Part shown: positions 7,283 to 14,967 of the stretch, piece after piece
Layout: the number at the start of each line of letters is the position of its first letter
Numbering within the stretch: the first letter of the stretch is position 1
Source: Actinomycetota bacterium
GTDB taxonomy: Bacteria; Actinomycetota; Actinomycetes; S36-B12
DNA: 20,382 nt
Assembly: GCA_947472655.1 (NCBI GenBank)
Contig: CANJCG010000012.1
Location: 1 to 20,382 of the forward strand
Reading direction: 5' to 3'
Position numbers and translations under genes: made by a program
Notes under the pieces: model-generated
What the model saw: only the letters and a program-made list of their open reading frames with translations
What the model was told of the DNA's origin: nothing
Database searches by the model: none

Positions 7283-8884
7283 TTACGCGTGGAGTCTTGG
7301 TAGCGAGAGAACCTCAACTCCAGTTCCGAATTGGAGATTTAACGTTGACGCGTTGGAACGAATAGCGAGGAAGGGAAAGTCGCTGGTAGCAATCGCAAGT
7401 CTGATCCGGTGGCCAGGTGCAACGTCGAATGCGACGGGCTGCAAACGCAGTTCGATGACGCGAGCATTAGCGTCGGCGCGCACGCGCAACTGCCCGGTGC
7501 CCAGCAATTGCGACGCCCCATCTGGCTGAACATCGCTGAGCCGAACGGCTAAGTCAATATCCGCAGCCAACGGGCTGGCGCTGAGCGTGAGTAAAGGCTC
7601 ACCTGCAACGACGACACGCTCATCCAACGGCTCACTAGTGAACACAAGTGCGCCTGAATCGAATGCACGCTGATCTGCAGTATCCACTGGCGAAGGATTC
7701 GGTGATGCGGGATCGTGCACAAGTTCGAATGATCCGACTACAGCTGGCTCAGCTAACAGGCCGAAAGAATTCTCAGCGTTCACACCTAAATGCAACACCC
7801 ATGGCTCGGCTTCGGATGGCGGCCAGGACTGGGACTCCACAACTGCACCTGAACCAGTCAGATGAAGACGAACGGGGGCTTCTTGATCAACTTGATTGTC
7901 GATGCCCTTCAAGAAACGGTCAAACCAACGAACAAGTAGTTCGTCCACGCCCGCGATGCCGACATCGCCAGCAATATCGAGCATCCCCGGCACCAACACC
8001 AAACGCTTTGTCACACCTACGCCGGCGAACATCCGAGTGGTGCCACCAATGAAATGGTCAAAAAAGACCCCCGTGGCCAGAGTCGGTGCAGTGATAGACG
8101 CGAGGCGTTCGGTGAAGTCGAATTTCTGCCAGTAGTCATCAAATTCATCATGCTGCGTACCTGCAGTGGCCCAATCAAGATCCAGCATGCTTTCGCCATC
8201 ACGCATGCGTTCATAAAAACGAGCATAGCGAGCTGCGAACACCTGCCGCTTATATTCGTAGTTCTCTGCTTTTGGATGACCAGGATCAAGCGGTGCAATT
8301 GGACCTTGCATAACAAGCGCCCAACGGACTCGATCCTCATAACGATAGACACCGCCTGGAAACCACTGGTCGTGATAAAAGTCGACCGCGTGAGCCGAGG
8401 CCACCACTGCCTTCAAATGCGGTGGAGCAGTTACTGCGGCCGTAAGTGCAAGCACGCCACTTCCCGAGATACCCCACAGTCCGATGTTGCCGTCTGACCA
8501 ATCCTGCGTCGCGAGCCATTCAATCGTGTCGTAGCCATCAAAGGGGCCGCCATCGACGTTGTAGTAGTCGTAAATGCCTTCGGCATACCCAGTTCCGCGA
8601 CTGTCCCCCACCACAACCGCATAGCCCGCATCGATGAGCGGCAGGACATTCATCGCCGGCAGAGCATTGAGCAACCGGAGCATCGCGGCGTTCGATCTGC
8701 CCTCTGGGTTCAACATCAACGCCTGAGGACGCGGCGCCGGCGGTTGCAAGTCTGGTGCTGACTTGATGTAGGGAGTGCGAATGAGCACAGATGGAAATGG
8801 CCCGTCACCGTCTGGTAAATAGATGTCGACTGGAATGCGGATGCCATCGCGCATAGGAATGAGCACGTCTGTTAATGAGTGCAT
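7283..8884 (-). CDS. CocE/NonD-family hydrolase (X-Pro dipeptidyl-peptidase fold), catalytic His apparently missing
   Basis: A 533-residue serine-hydrolase-fold protein related to cocaine esterase and S15 peptidases, which cleave esters, acyl groups or amide bonds. The N-terminal part has MRDGIRIPVDIYLPDG and GDSRGTGYAEG, followed by the nucleophile elbow GISGSG (S140). The acid residue is D276 in TGVFFDHFIGGT. In the family, a GPWxH motif then supplies the catalytic His; here the aligned stretch is LVLVPGMLDIAGD (295-307) with no His, although WFDRFLKGID follows as expected. The C-terminal third is the jelly-roll domain (PF08530-like), with HLTGSG, SWPP and HRIRLAIATSDFP. No signal peptide is visible. 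The codon before the ATG is an in-frame TAA, so the start is firm, and TAACAT plus six bases suggests a leaderless mRNA. Confidence 0.9.
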   Translation of the reverse strand: MHSLTDVLIPMRDGIRIPVDIYLPDGDGPFPSVLIRTPYIKSAPDLQPPAPRPQALMLNPEGRSNAAMLRLLNALPAMNVLPLIDAGYAVVVGDSRGTGYAEGIYDYYNVDGGPFDGYDTIEWLATQDWSDGNIGLWGISGSGVLALTAAVTAPPHLKAVVASAHAVDFYHDQWFPGGVYRYEDRVRWALVMQGPIAPLDPGHPKAENYEYKRQVFAARYARFYERMRDGESMLDLDWATAGTQHDEFDDYWQKFDFTERLASITAPTLATGVFFDHFIGGTTRMFAGVGVTKRLVLVPGMLDIAGDVGIAGVDELLVRWFDRFLKGIDNQVDQEAPVRLHLTGSGAVVESQSWPPSEAEPWVLHLGVNAENSFGLLAEPAVVGSFELVHDPASPNPSPVDTADQRAFDSGALVFTSEPLDERVVVAGEPLLTLSASPLAADIDLAVRLSDVQPDGASQLLGTGQLRVRADANARVIELRLQPVAFDVAPGHRIRLAIATSDFPFLAIRSNASTLNLQFGTGVEVLSLPRLHA

Positions 8885-8896
8885 TTATGCATGTTA
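8885..8896 (-). promoter_or_regulatory. Putative leaderless -10 element of the CocE-type hydrolase
   Basis: TAACAT (8896-8891, minus strand) is followed by GCATAA and then the ATG. No Shine-Dalgarno is close enough to serve. The spacer and start codon also form the inverted repeat TGCAT-TT-ATGCA, which would overlap the transcription start and could be an operator. Confidence 0.45.
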
Positions 8897-8958
8897 GTGC
8901 GACCGAACCTACCTGTGGTTGAAAACTAGGAGGCCACACTGCACGATTAACAAAACCT

Positions 8959-8977
8959 CAGACCTCGAGAAGGTCTG
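8959..8977. repeat. Short perfect hairpin in the divergent gap
   Basis: CAGACCT (8959-8965) and AGGTCTG (8971-8977) are separated by five bases. The site lies between the divergent hydrolase and plus-strand SDR genes, so a terminator is not expected here; an operator is more plausible. Confidence 0.35.
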
Positions 8978-9078
8978 CACTCGCGACGAGCCCGAGGCCT
9001 CCCGTCCTGGGTGTTCATACGTTCTACCGCATCGATGTGATGAGTCGGTTAGCATCACGGAGATTTATCCGGTGATAC

Positions 9079-9084
9079 AGGAGG
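9079..9084 (+). promoter_or_regulatory. Ribosome binding site that decides the SDR start
   Basis: AGGAGG ends one base before the ATG at 9086 and four bases before the ATG at 9089. The spacing favours the second ATG, although both are in frame and differ by a single Met. Confidence 0.65.
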
Positions 9085-9085
9085 C

Positions 9086-9925
9086 ATGATGAAGCTGTCG
9101 AGCGGGCAGGTCGCAGTTGTTACCGGAGCCGCGAGCGGCATCGGCTTGGCGCTGGCCCAGGCTTTTGCAGCCCGCGGCCTTTCAGTCGTGCTTTCCGACT
9201 TGCGCACAGCTGAAGTCGAGGCCAGCGCGGCAAAGGTCGCAGCCGAGTATGGGGTGGCCACGCTGGCGGTAACAACAGATGTGCGTAACCCAGAATCCGT
9301 CGAGGCGCTGGCCCAGGCCACGATCGATCGCTTCGGTCGCGTGGACGTGGTGTGCAACAACGCCGGTGTGATGGGCCCGATGGGCCCTGCATGGGAGCTC
9401 GATCCAGCCGTGTTTCGATGGCTGCTCGACGTAGCGTTCATGGGCGTCGTCCACGGTGTACAGGCTTTCGTGCCACGAATGATCGCCGGGGGCCGTCCCG
9501 GACATATCTTGAACACAGCGTCGATGGCCGGCCTGAGGCCTTCGCCGAATATCACACCGTATGGGGCTGCCAAGGCGGCGGTTGTGGGTTTCACCGAGTC
9601 GCTACGCGTCGAGCTGAGCACGAATGCACCCTTGATCAGCGCGACCGTACTATGCCCCGGCTACGTACCCACAGACATGGGCGCCAGCTCACGCCAGACC
9701 AACCCAGCCGATGTCGTCCTTCCTCCGCTGGACCCGTCGCCGAATAACAACGGGATCGTCGTCGGCTCGGGGATGACTCTGGAAGACGTGAGCAGCGCTG
9801 CGCTCGCAGGCATCGAGGCTGACCAGATACACGTCATCGTCTATCGAGGCGGCCCCTACGACCATGACGTTCGAGCTCGCGTTCAGAGCGTGCTCGACGA
9901 CCTGCCCGACGAAATGAGCTACTAA
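9086..9925 (+). CDS. Classical SDR-family dehydrogenase, NAD-preferring, GC-rich
   Basis: A 279-residue oxidoreductase with every classical SDR motif: TGAASGIG (13-20), NNAG (91-94), catalytic S146, Y159-GAA-K163. An aspartate ends beta-2 (SDLR, D38), which favours NAD(H). The C-terminal part is longer than average and carries an unusual VVLPPLDPSPNNNG insertion, where substrate-loop residues usually lie. The product is soluble. Probable substrates are secondary alcohols or ketones, not identifiable here. The gene is markedly richer in GC (60-73% in the 60-base lines I counted) than the genes on both sides, which suggests a different origin. Its stop overlaps the convergent SDR gene's stop by four bases. 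Translation probably begins at the second ATG (9089), given the Shine-Dalgarno spacing. A TAGCAT -10-like box lies at 9050-9055. Confidence 0.94.
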   Translation: MMKLSSGQVAVVTGAASGIGLALAQAFAARGLSVVLSDLRTAEVEASAAKVAAEYGVATLAVTTDVRNPESVEALAQATIDRFGRVDVVCNNAGVMGPMGPAWELDPAVFRWLLDVAFMGVVHGVQAFVPRMIAGGRPGHILNTASMAGLRPSPNITPYGAAKAAVVGFTESLRVELSTNAPLISATVLCPGYVPTDMGASSRQTNPADVVLPPLDPSPNNNGIVVGSGMTLEDVSSAALAGIEADQIHVIVYRGGPYDHDVRARVQSVLDDLPDEMSY

Positions 9926-10680
9926 ACCAAGGTGAAACCACCGTCTGCCACGATGATCTGACCTGTCGTCACTGCCGCGTCGGCGGAAGCGAGCATGTAT
10001 ACAACGTTTGCCATTTCGGCTGCACTTGGAATTCGGCCATAAGGGGTCTTCCGTGCGATCGCTTGAAGAAAGGCCTCCGGCGCCTCAAGAAGATTTGGCG
10101 TGCCGATGTAACCACCAGCAACAGCGTTGACCGTGATCTCACGGGGAGCCAACTCTGTGGCGAGGTACCGAACTGATACCTCTAGCGCACCCTTTGCAAC
10201 CGCCATTGGGAAGTAGCCCAGTCCCTGAGTTGGATGAAAGAGTCGCATGGTGGCAACACTGCTGGTCGCGACAATGCGTCCGGTGCTGTTTGGCATCATC
10301 GGACTCGCCGCCTGCGCAATATTCATCAGTGCCAGAGGTCCCACTTCCATGGCTCTGAGCCAGTCTTTGCGATCAGTGCTCATCGGATTGGCATTGGTGA
10401 GATAAAAGGCGTTGTGGACAACAACATCCAGTACATCGGTGACGTTCTGGATCGTTGCGAAAAGTCGATCAATGCCTTCTTCAGTTCCCATGTCTGCCTG
10501 AACGACATGCACCATATTTCCAAGAGCAGAAACCTTTGCGGCCAAACTTTCAGCAGCGTGTCGATCATGTGCAAAATTGATGAATAGCTCGCATGGCTCG
10601 GCAGCAAACCGCTCAACAATTGCTGCTCCCCAGCCTTTTGATCCCCCAGTTACCAAGACTCTTCTCAAGATTGCTTCCAT
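9922..10680 (-). CDS. FabL-like SDR, probable enoyl-thioester (enoyl-ACP) reductase
   Basis: A 252-residue SDR if translated from the ATG at 10680, the start that gives the usual eight residues before the glycine motif TGGSKGWG (11-18). The frame stays open to a GTG at 10734, adding 18 charged residues. Instead of YxxxK, the active site reads Y156-FPMAVA-K163, a Tyr-x6-Lys spacing that marks enoyl-ACP reductases of the FabI/FabL type. The following helix (KGALEVSVRYLATELAP), then VNAVAGGYIGT, TPYGR and the ending GQIIVADGGFTLV, resemble Bacillus FabL from memory. NNAG is replaced by HNAF. It would reduce a trans-2-enoyl thioester with NADPH, but it sits alone, convergent with the GC-rich SDR, not in a fatty-acid operon. 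Enoyl reductase activity is an inference. Confidence 0.85.
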   Translation of the reverse strand: MEAILRRVLVTGGSKGWGAAIVERFAAEPCELFINFAHDRHAAESLAAKVSALGNMVHVVQADMGTEEGIDRLFATIQNVTDVLDVVVHNAFYLTNANPMSTDRKDWLRAMEVGPLALMNIAQAASPMMPNSTGRIVATSSVATMRLFHPTQGLGYFPMAVAKGALEVSVRYLATELAPREITVNAVAGGYIGTPNLLEAPEAFLQAIARKTPYGRIPSAAEMANVVYMLASADAAVTTGQIIVADGGFTLV

Positions 10681-10916
10681 CCCATCTTTGACTCGATACT
10701 CCCGGGGGTGAGTGTCATTCTCGTTTAGACACACGAAGGGGCATATCTACATTTCTACTTCACATGACGTTACCCACTTGCTGATAGCTGCACAAGGTCC
10801 GGGAACGCCATAACTCCTCAACTCTTCGCCTTGGTTGAAAATGGGCGAATAAGCGAGGCTCGGGTGCCGTTCAGAATCGCATTCAACGAATCTCCATGCG
10901 ATTACCCGAACTTCGT

Positions 10917-10936
10917 TAGAGTGAACCACCGTTCAC
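10917..10936 (+). promoter_or_regulatory. Promoter with overlapping operator-like inverted repeat upstream of the DHA2 exporter
   Basis: TAGAGT (10917-10922) fits the TANNNT -10 consensus, and GTGAAC (10921-10926)-CACC-GTTCAC (10931-10936) is a perfect 6+4+6 inverted repeat overlapping it. A repressor bound here would block transcription of the exporter whose GTG start lies 31 bases downstream. Such sites are typical of TetR- or MarR-type control, but no regulator gene is in the window. Confidence 0.45.
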
Positions 10937-10954
10937 CAAACTGAATCCAGCGAT

Positions 10955-10961
10955 GAGGAGG
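10955..10961 (+). promoter_or_regulatory. Ribosome binding site fixing a GTG start
   Basis: GAGGAGG with a five-base spacer to the GTG at 10967. It is the strongest Shine-Dalgarno in this part of the window and supports the non-ATG start. Confidence 0.75.
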
Positions 10962-10966
10962 CGGTT

Positions 10967-12742
10967 GTGGCTACTGCCATAAAAAGCCCAACCAAGGCTC
11001 CGATGCCGCCTTCTGTCATCGTTGCTGTGCTCTGCATCGGCGGAGCAACAGTTTCAGTGATGCAATCGATCCTGATTCCTCTGCTCACAGATTTGCCTGG
11101 AATTCTCGGGGTCAGCGTGAGCGACACATCATGGGTGGTAACCGCAACACTGCTGTCTGGCGCTATCGCAACCCCATCGCTGACACGCCTTGCAGATATG
11201 TACGGCAAAAAGCGCATGATGCTTACGAGTTTATCAATGGTTCTTTTTGGATCTTTGATTGCGGTTTTTAGCACCAACCTTTGGACTCTCGTCATCGGCA
11301 GAGTCTTTCAAGGCACAGCTAGCGCAGTGATCGCAATCGGTATCAGCATGATGCGAGACTCCCTCCCCGCGGAACGTCTGAATGCATCTGTTGCATTGCT
11401 GAGTGCCACTATGGGAATCGGAAGTGCATTCGGTTTACCAATGGCCGGTGTCATGTATGGCGCATTCGGTTGGCAATCAGTGTTCTGGCTCTCTGCAGGA
11501 ATGTCAGCGGGTCTCATCGTCGCTGTCATTGTTGTTATTCAAGAATCAGAAGTACGCACTGGTGGAACCTTCGATATCTTCGGCGCATTCTTGCTCTCTT
11601 GTGCACTTTTCTGTCTGCTGTTGGCGATCACGAAAGGCACCACTTGGGGCTGGTCAAGCTCACCTACCTTGACGGCCTTTGGCATCTCTGCAGTGATCTT
11701 CTGTCTTTGGGTACCTTGGGAACAACGAGTGCGTGACCCACTGGTCGATATTCGCACCACACTTAACCGTCCAGTGCTGATGACACACATCACCGCTGTA
11801 CTCGTTGGCGCCGCTATCTACATTAATAGCCTGGCGACTTTGCAACTCCTACAACTACCAATAAGTACGGGCTACGCCTTTGGCCTCACCGCTACACACG
11901 CAGGCTTACTCATGGTTCCTGCGGCACTGGTCTCGCTGATTATCGCACCTCAATCCGCTCGCATCACACGTCGATTCGGCGCCCGCATCACCCTGTGCTG
12001 TGGCGGATTGGTGATGTCGGCAGGTTACTTCTTGCGTATTCCACTGGGTGGCTCGCTCGGTGTCATCATTCTTGCTTCGATCATCGTGTCGGTGGGAATG
12101 GCAATTGCGTTCGGCGCTATGCCTACTCTGCTTATGGCTTCAGTACCGGTGACACAGACAGCCGCTGCCAATGGAATCAATACCTTGTCTAGATCAGCAG
12201 GCGCAGCACTATCCAGCGCCGCTGTTGCTGCGTTACTTGCAGGATCAACCATGCAAGTCAGTAATCATGTCTACCCTGCGGACAGTGCTTTCGTGGATGC
12301 CTTCATTTTAGGAGGCTTCCTCGCCCTCGCAGCCGCAGGAACTGCTCTCACGATTCGAGTTAAGAGCTCGCTCTTTGACGCTCTGGTCGTCGCTGATGAG
12401 CAAAATCTCCATATACCCGTTGTGCTCATGCAAGATCATGAGGCCAAGACATCTGGGCGCACTCACGACATTGTGCGCCACGGTCAAGTCATCAGTGCAA
12501 ATGGAGAACTCATTGTCGCTGCTCTAGTTGAGGTGTTGGGTGATAACGACGTGCTTGTCGACTGGTCGCGAACCGATGGTGAAGGACTATTTAGCGTCGC
12601 TATTCCTGTGGCAGGCGAGTACCGGATCGCAGTATCGGCGCAAGGATGGGAACCGGTTGCCGTCGTGGTAGACCTCACACAACAAGACGCACCGCACAGG
12701 ATCCAGCTCACAAATTTGAACACCAATACTTCGGGTTCGTGA
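10967..12742 (+). CDS. DHA2-type (EmrB/QacA) MFS exporter with extra C-terminal beta-sandwich-like domain
   Basis: A 591-residue membrane protein. Residues 17-465 contain about 14 hydrophobic helices in the DHA2 arrangement, with the cytoplasmic loop motif LADMYGKKRMM between TM2 and TM3 and GRVFQG in TM4; this family exports drugs or metabolites using the proton gradient. After the last helix comes a 126-residue tail. Its second half (about 506-578) reads HGQVISANGELIVAALVEV, then TDGEGLFSVAIPVAGEYRIA and SAQGWEP, the pattern of a carboxypeptidase-regulatory-like (transthyretin-like) domain. With 14 helices and a cytoplasmic N-terminus, this domain should face the cytoplasm. I recall similar fusions in other actinobacterial exporters. 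GTG start is fixed by GAGGAGG five bases upstream. Codons are AT-richer than the shikimate block. Confidence 0.92.
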   Translation: MATAIKSPTKAPMPPSVIVAVLCIGGATVSVMQSILIPLLTDLPGILGVSVSDTSWVVTATLLSGAIATPSLTRLADMYGKKRMMLTSLSMVLFGSLIAVFSTNLWTLVIGRVFQGTASAVIAIGISMMRDSLPAERLNASVALLSATMGIGSAFGLPMAGVMYGAFGWQSVFWLSAGMSAGLIVAVIVVIQESEVRTGGTFDIFGAFLLSCALFCLLLAITKGTTWGWSSSPTLTAFGISAVIFCLWVPWEQRVRDPLVDIRTTLNRPVLMTHITAVLVGAAIYINSLATLQLLQLPISTGYAFGLTATHAGLLMVPAALVSLIIAPQSARITRRFGARITLCCGGLVMSAGYFLRIPLGGSLGVIILASIIVSVGMAIAFGAMPTLLMASVPVTQTAAANGINTLSRSAGAALSSAAVAALLAGSTMQVSNHVYPADSAFVDAFILGGFLALAAAGTALTIRVKSSLFDALVVADEQNLHIPVVLMQDHEAKTSGRTHDIVRHGQVISANGELIVAALVEVLGDNDVLVDWSRTDGEGLFSVAIPVAGEYRIAVSAQGWEPVAVVVDLTQQDAPHRIQLTNLNTNTSGS

Positions 12743-12838
12743 CAACGAACACTCGATGAATTAGGGCGATCCAGAGATCCACCAACGCCATCCCATTAAA
12801 CTAGTGGTTTGCATCTCAGCCGTTAAGTAGGGAACTCA

Positions 12839-14074
12839 ATGTCGCAGAACGTCGTCAGCCGATCTGCTGCGCCTATGCGCGGCGCGTGGATCATCGTTGG
12901 CGCAACCTTCTTCATGCTGAGCCTGAATTCGGGCACTGGTTTTTATGTCCTCGGCGTCTTTAACCGCGCTTACATCAATACCACTGGTATTTCACTCACA
13001 GCAGCTTCCGCTGGGGCAACTATTTTCCTGCTGTCTGCCGGATTAGGTGGAGTGCCGGTAGCTAGATGGATCCCTCGCTACGGCATCCGGCCAATCATTA
13101 TTGTGAGCGTCTTATTGTCAGCCGTAACTCTGGTACTTCAGGGTTACGTCACCCAAGCTTGGCAACTGTGGGTACTTAGTTTGATACGCGGTTTAGCTTC
13201 AGCAGGCTTTTCACTCGTTCCAGGATCAATTATGGTGCTGGATAAGTTTGTTGGACATGCACCAGCTCGCCCTCTTGCCGTTGCTGCAGCGGGTATTTCT
13301 GTAGGTGGTGCGATCTTTACACCAGTTATCACGAGCAGTGTCGAGAATCACGGCTTATTGGTAACAGTCTGGGCTATGGCTATTGGTTTAGTAATCTTGA
13401 TTATCCCGGTCATAATTCTGGCGAAACCCACTGCGCCTCTTGACAATTATCAAGATGCAACTCTTCAGCCGGATGCCACTGAACATCATGAGCCTGAAAC
13501 CGTTGTAGCCAATAACAGACCATTGGGCACCGCATTCCTCATGGTCTGTCTTGCTTTTGGGCTGCTCATTATTTCGCAAATTGCCGCTATTGCGCATCTG
13601 TTGACTCTCGGGCAAGAACGCAATATCGGAAACATCTCGCTTGCGGTCTCAGCAATAGCCGCCATGGCAGTTGTTGGTCGCATCATCGGTTTCATTGTGC
13701 TTCCGCACCTGTCATTGAAGACCATCAGTATGGCTATGTCTGTCATGCAAGTGTCCGCATTAATCTTGATTGCAACAGGCCACAGTCTTCTGCAACTCTT
13801 CGTTGGCGCAGCCCTGATTGGCCTAACAGTGGGCAACAATCAAGTTCTCATTCCGCTATGGATCTTGGCCCTGTTTGGAATTGATCGATACGCACACCTT
13901 TTTGCTCGCGCGAGCCTGTACACCGCTATTGGCATGTCGGTGTCACCATTCCTAATTGGGTTTAGCCATCAATTTTCGGGCGGTTACACATTTCCATTCT
14001 TGCTCGTTGCTGCTGGTTCATTGGGTGCAGGGCTTTGCATCTTGACACTGCCCAGCAAACTCGAAGCTACCTAG
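12839..14074 (+). CDS. MFS carrier, 12 TM, monocarboxylate/oxalate-porter-like
   Basis: A 411-residue MFS protein with about 12 hydrophobic helices in two halves, split by a hydrophilic central loop around residues 200-228 (DNYQDATLQPDATEHH and following). The first half has YVLGVFNRAYINTTGIS and the TM4 motif SLIRGLASAGFSLVPGSIMV, resembling OxlT/MCT-type carriers of organic anions more than drug exporters. The direction of transport and the substrate are unknown. The ATG is preceded by TAGGGA four bases upstream, a fair ribosome site. It follows the DHA2 exporter by 96 bases, a gap containing a TAAACT -10-like box, so it may be transcribed both with and without it. Membrane protein family is certain; subfamily is a guess from composition. 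Confidence 0.9.
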   Translation: MSQNVVSRSAAPMRGAWIIVGATFFMLSLNSGTGFYVLGVFNRAYINTTGISLTAASAGATIFLLSAGLGGVPVARWIPRYGIRPIIIVSVLLSAVTLVLQGYVTQAWQLWVLSLIRGLASAGFSLVPGSIMVLDKFVGHAPARPLAVAAAGISVGGAIFTPVITSSVENHGLLVTVWAMAIGLVILIIPVIILAKPTAPLDNYQDATLQPDATEHHEPETVVANNRPLGTAFLMVCLAFGLLIISQIAAIAHLLTLGQERNIGNISLAVSAIAAMAVVGRIIGFIVLPHLSLKTISMAMSVMQVSALILIATGHSLLQLFVGAALIGLTVGNNQVLIPLWILALFGIDRYAHLFARASLYTAIGMSVSPFLIGFSHQFSGGYTFPFLLVAAGSLGAGLCILTLPSKLEAT

Positions 14075-14085
14075 CTCAATACAGA

Positions 14086-14119
14086 AGTGGGCTGCAACCC
14101 TCTCGAGTTGCAGCCCACT
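14086..14119. terminator. Bidirectional terminator hairpin between convergent genes
   Basis: AGTGGGCTGCAA (14086-14097) pairs perfectly with TTGCAGCCCACT (14108-14119), a 12-base stem with a ten-base loop. It lies in the 56-base gap between the MFS carrier stop and the convergent SDR stop, the ideal place for a shared terminator. T-runs are weak on both strands. Confidence 0.8.
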
Positions 14120-14130
14120 GACTCTTGGTA

Positions 14131-14967
14131 TTACGCCTTTGGACGCCAATCTGGGTAGAGATTCTTCTCAAGTGCCAGTGGCTGGGCATCAATATTTTGA
14201 CGTTGCATTTCTACGGCTTCTGGTGCTGTGACCAACCAAGCCACGGCTGCGCCAACAGCTCCTGGAGGGCCAGCCCAAGCTGGATCGAAACCAAATTCTT
14301 CAACATCGAGAGAGTTGCGCTCGGTCAGTACAAATCCAGGGTTGACGTTGTACGCCTTAATCCCTTGATCGCGGTGCTCCGCTTGAATCGAACCAACAAG
14401 AGTATGTCCAGATGCCTTACCAATACGGTAGCCAAGACCTGGGTTTGCGCCTTCAGGGTAGAACTCATAACCAGCCCCAGATGAAATAGTCACGAATGTG
14501 CCTTCACCCTTAGCCAACATTGGTGGAAGCAACTTTTGGGCAATGCGAATTGGTGCAACACCATGAGCCATCACGAAGAGTGGGTACTGCTCAATTGGAG
14601 TATCCAGAATCGAGTCCATAAGTCCTGGACCAATATGTCGACCATTATTAACCACGAGGTCAACGCCACCCCAGGCAGCAAGCAGCTGATCGCAACCAGC
14701 AACAACGGACTCTAAATCAGTGAGGTCCATCTTGATAGCCAATGATTTCTGTCCGCGCTCTTCAATGAGCGTACAAGTCTCTTCAACTGAACCAGGCAAG
14801 GGGCGAGTGTCAACCTTATGAATGGTTTGACTGTGCTCAGAGGTTGGATCTGTTGCACGAAGGGTGCGAGCCGCTACTGCCACATCGAAACCAGCATCTG
14901 CGAGTGCTAAAGCGATTGCTTTTCCAATTCCACGGCTTCCGCCGGTTACAAGTGCCTTGGGGGCCAT
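14131..14967 (-). CDS. Classical SDR-family oxidoreductase
   Basis: A 278-residue SDR with all catalytic motifs: TGGSRGIG (8-15), NNG (107-109), S162/S163, and Y180-RIG-K184. Beta-2 ends in AART with an arginine at 34, favouring NADP(H). A roughly 20-residue insertion (about 38-60) after beta-2 and a proline- and tryptophan-containing C-terminus ending NLYPDWRPKA are distinctive for its subfamily. The protein is cytoplasmic; the substrate is unknown. The start ATG at 14967 gives the standard short N-terminus; only a weak AAGAG lies upstream. It is downstream of nusB on the same strand, separated by 165 bases, and ends at the bidirectional terminator, so it is probably its own transcription unit, possibly with read-through from the shikimate operon. 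Confidence 0.93.
   Translation of the reverse strand: MAPKALVTGGSRGIGKAIALALADAGFDVAVAARTLRATDPTSEHSQTIHKVDTRPLPGSVEETCTLIEERGQKSLAIKMDLTDLESVVAGCDQLLAAWGGVDLVVNNGRHIGPGLMDSILDTPIEQYPLFVMAHGVAPIRIAQKLLPPMLAKGEGTFVTISSGAGYEFYPEGANPGLGYRIGKASGHTLVGSIQAEHRDQGIKAYNVNPGFVLTERNSLDVEEFGFDPAWAGPPGAVGAAVAWLVTAPEAVEMQRQNIDAQPLALEKNLYPDWRPKA

Noticed and set aside
9055..9621. 188-codon minus-strand frame within the GC-rich SDR
   Set aside because: Its Thr/Ala/Pro/Ser-rich product is the usual antisense shadow of a GC-rich SDR gene; the plus-strand frame carries all catalytic motifs.
10747..10929. 60-codon minus-strand frame upstream of the exporter
   Set aside because: No ribosome site, overlaps the probable exporter promoter, and no recognisable family.
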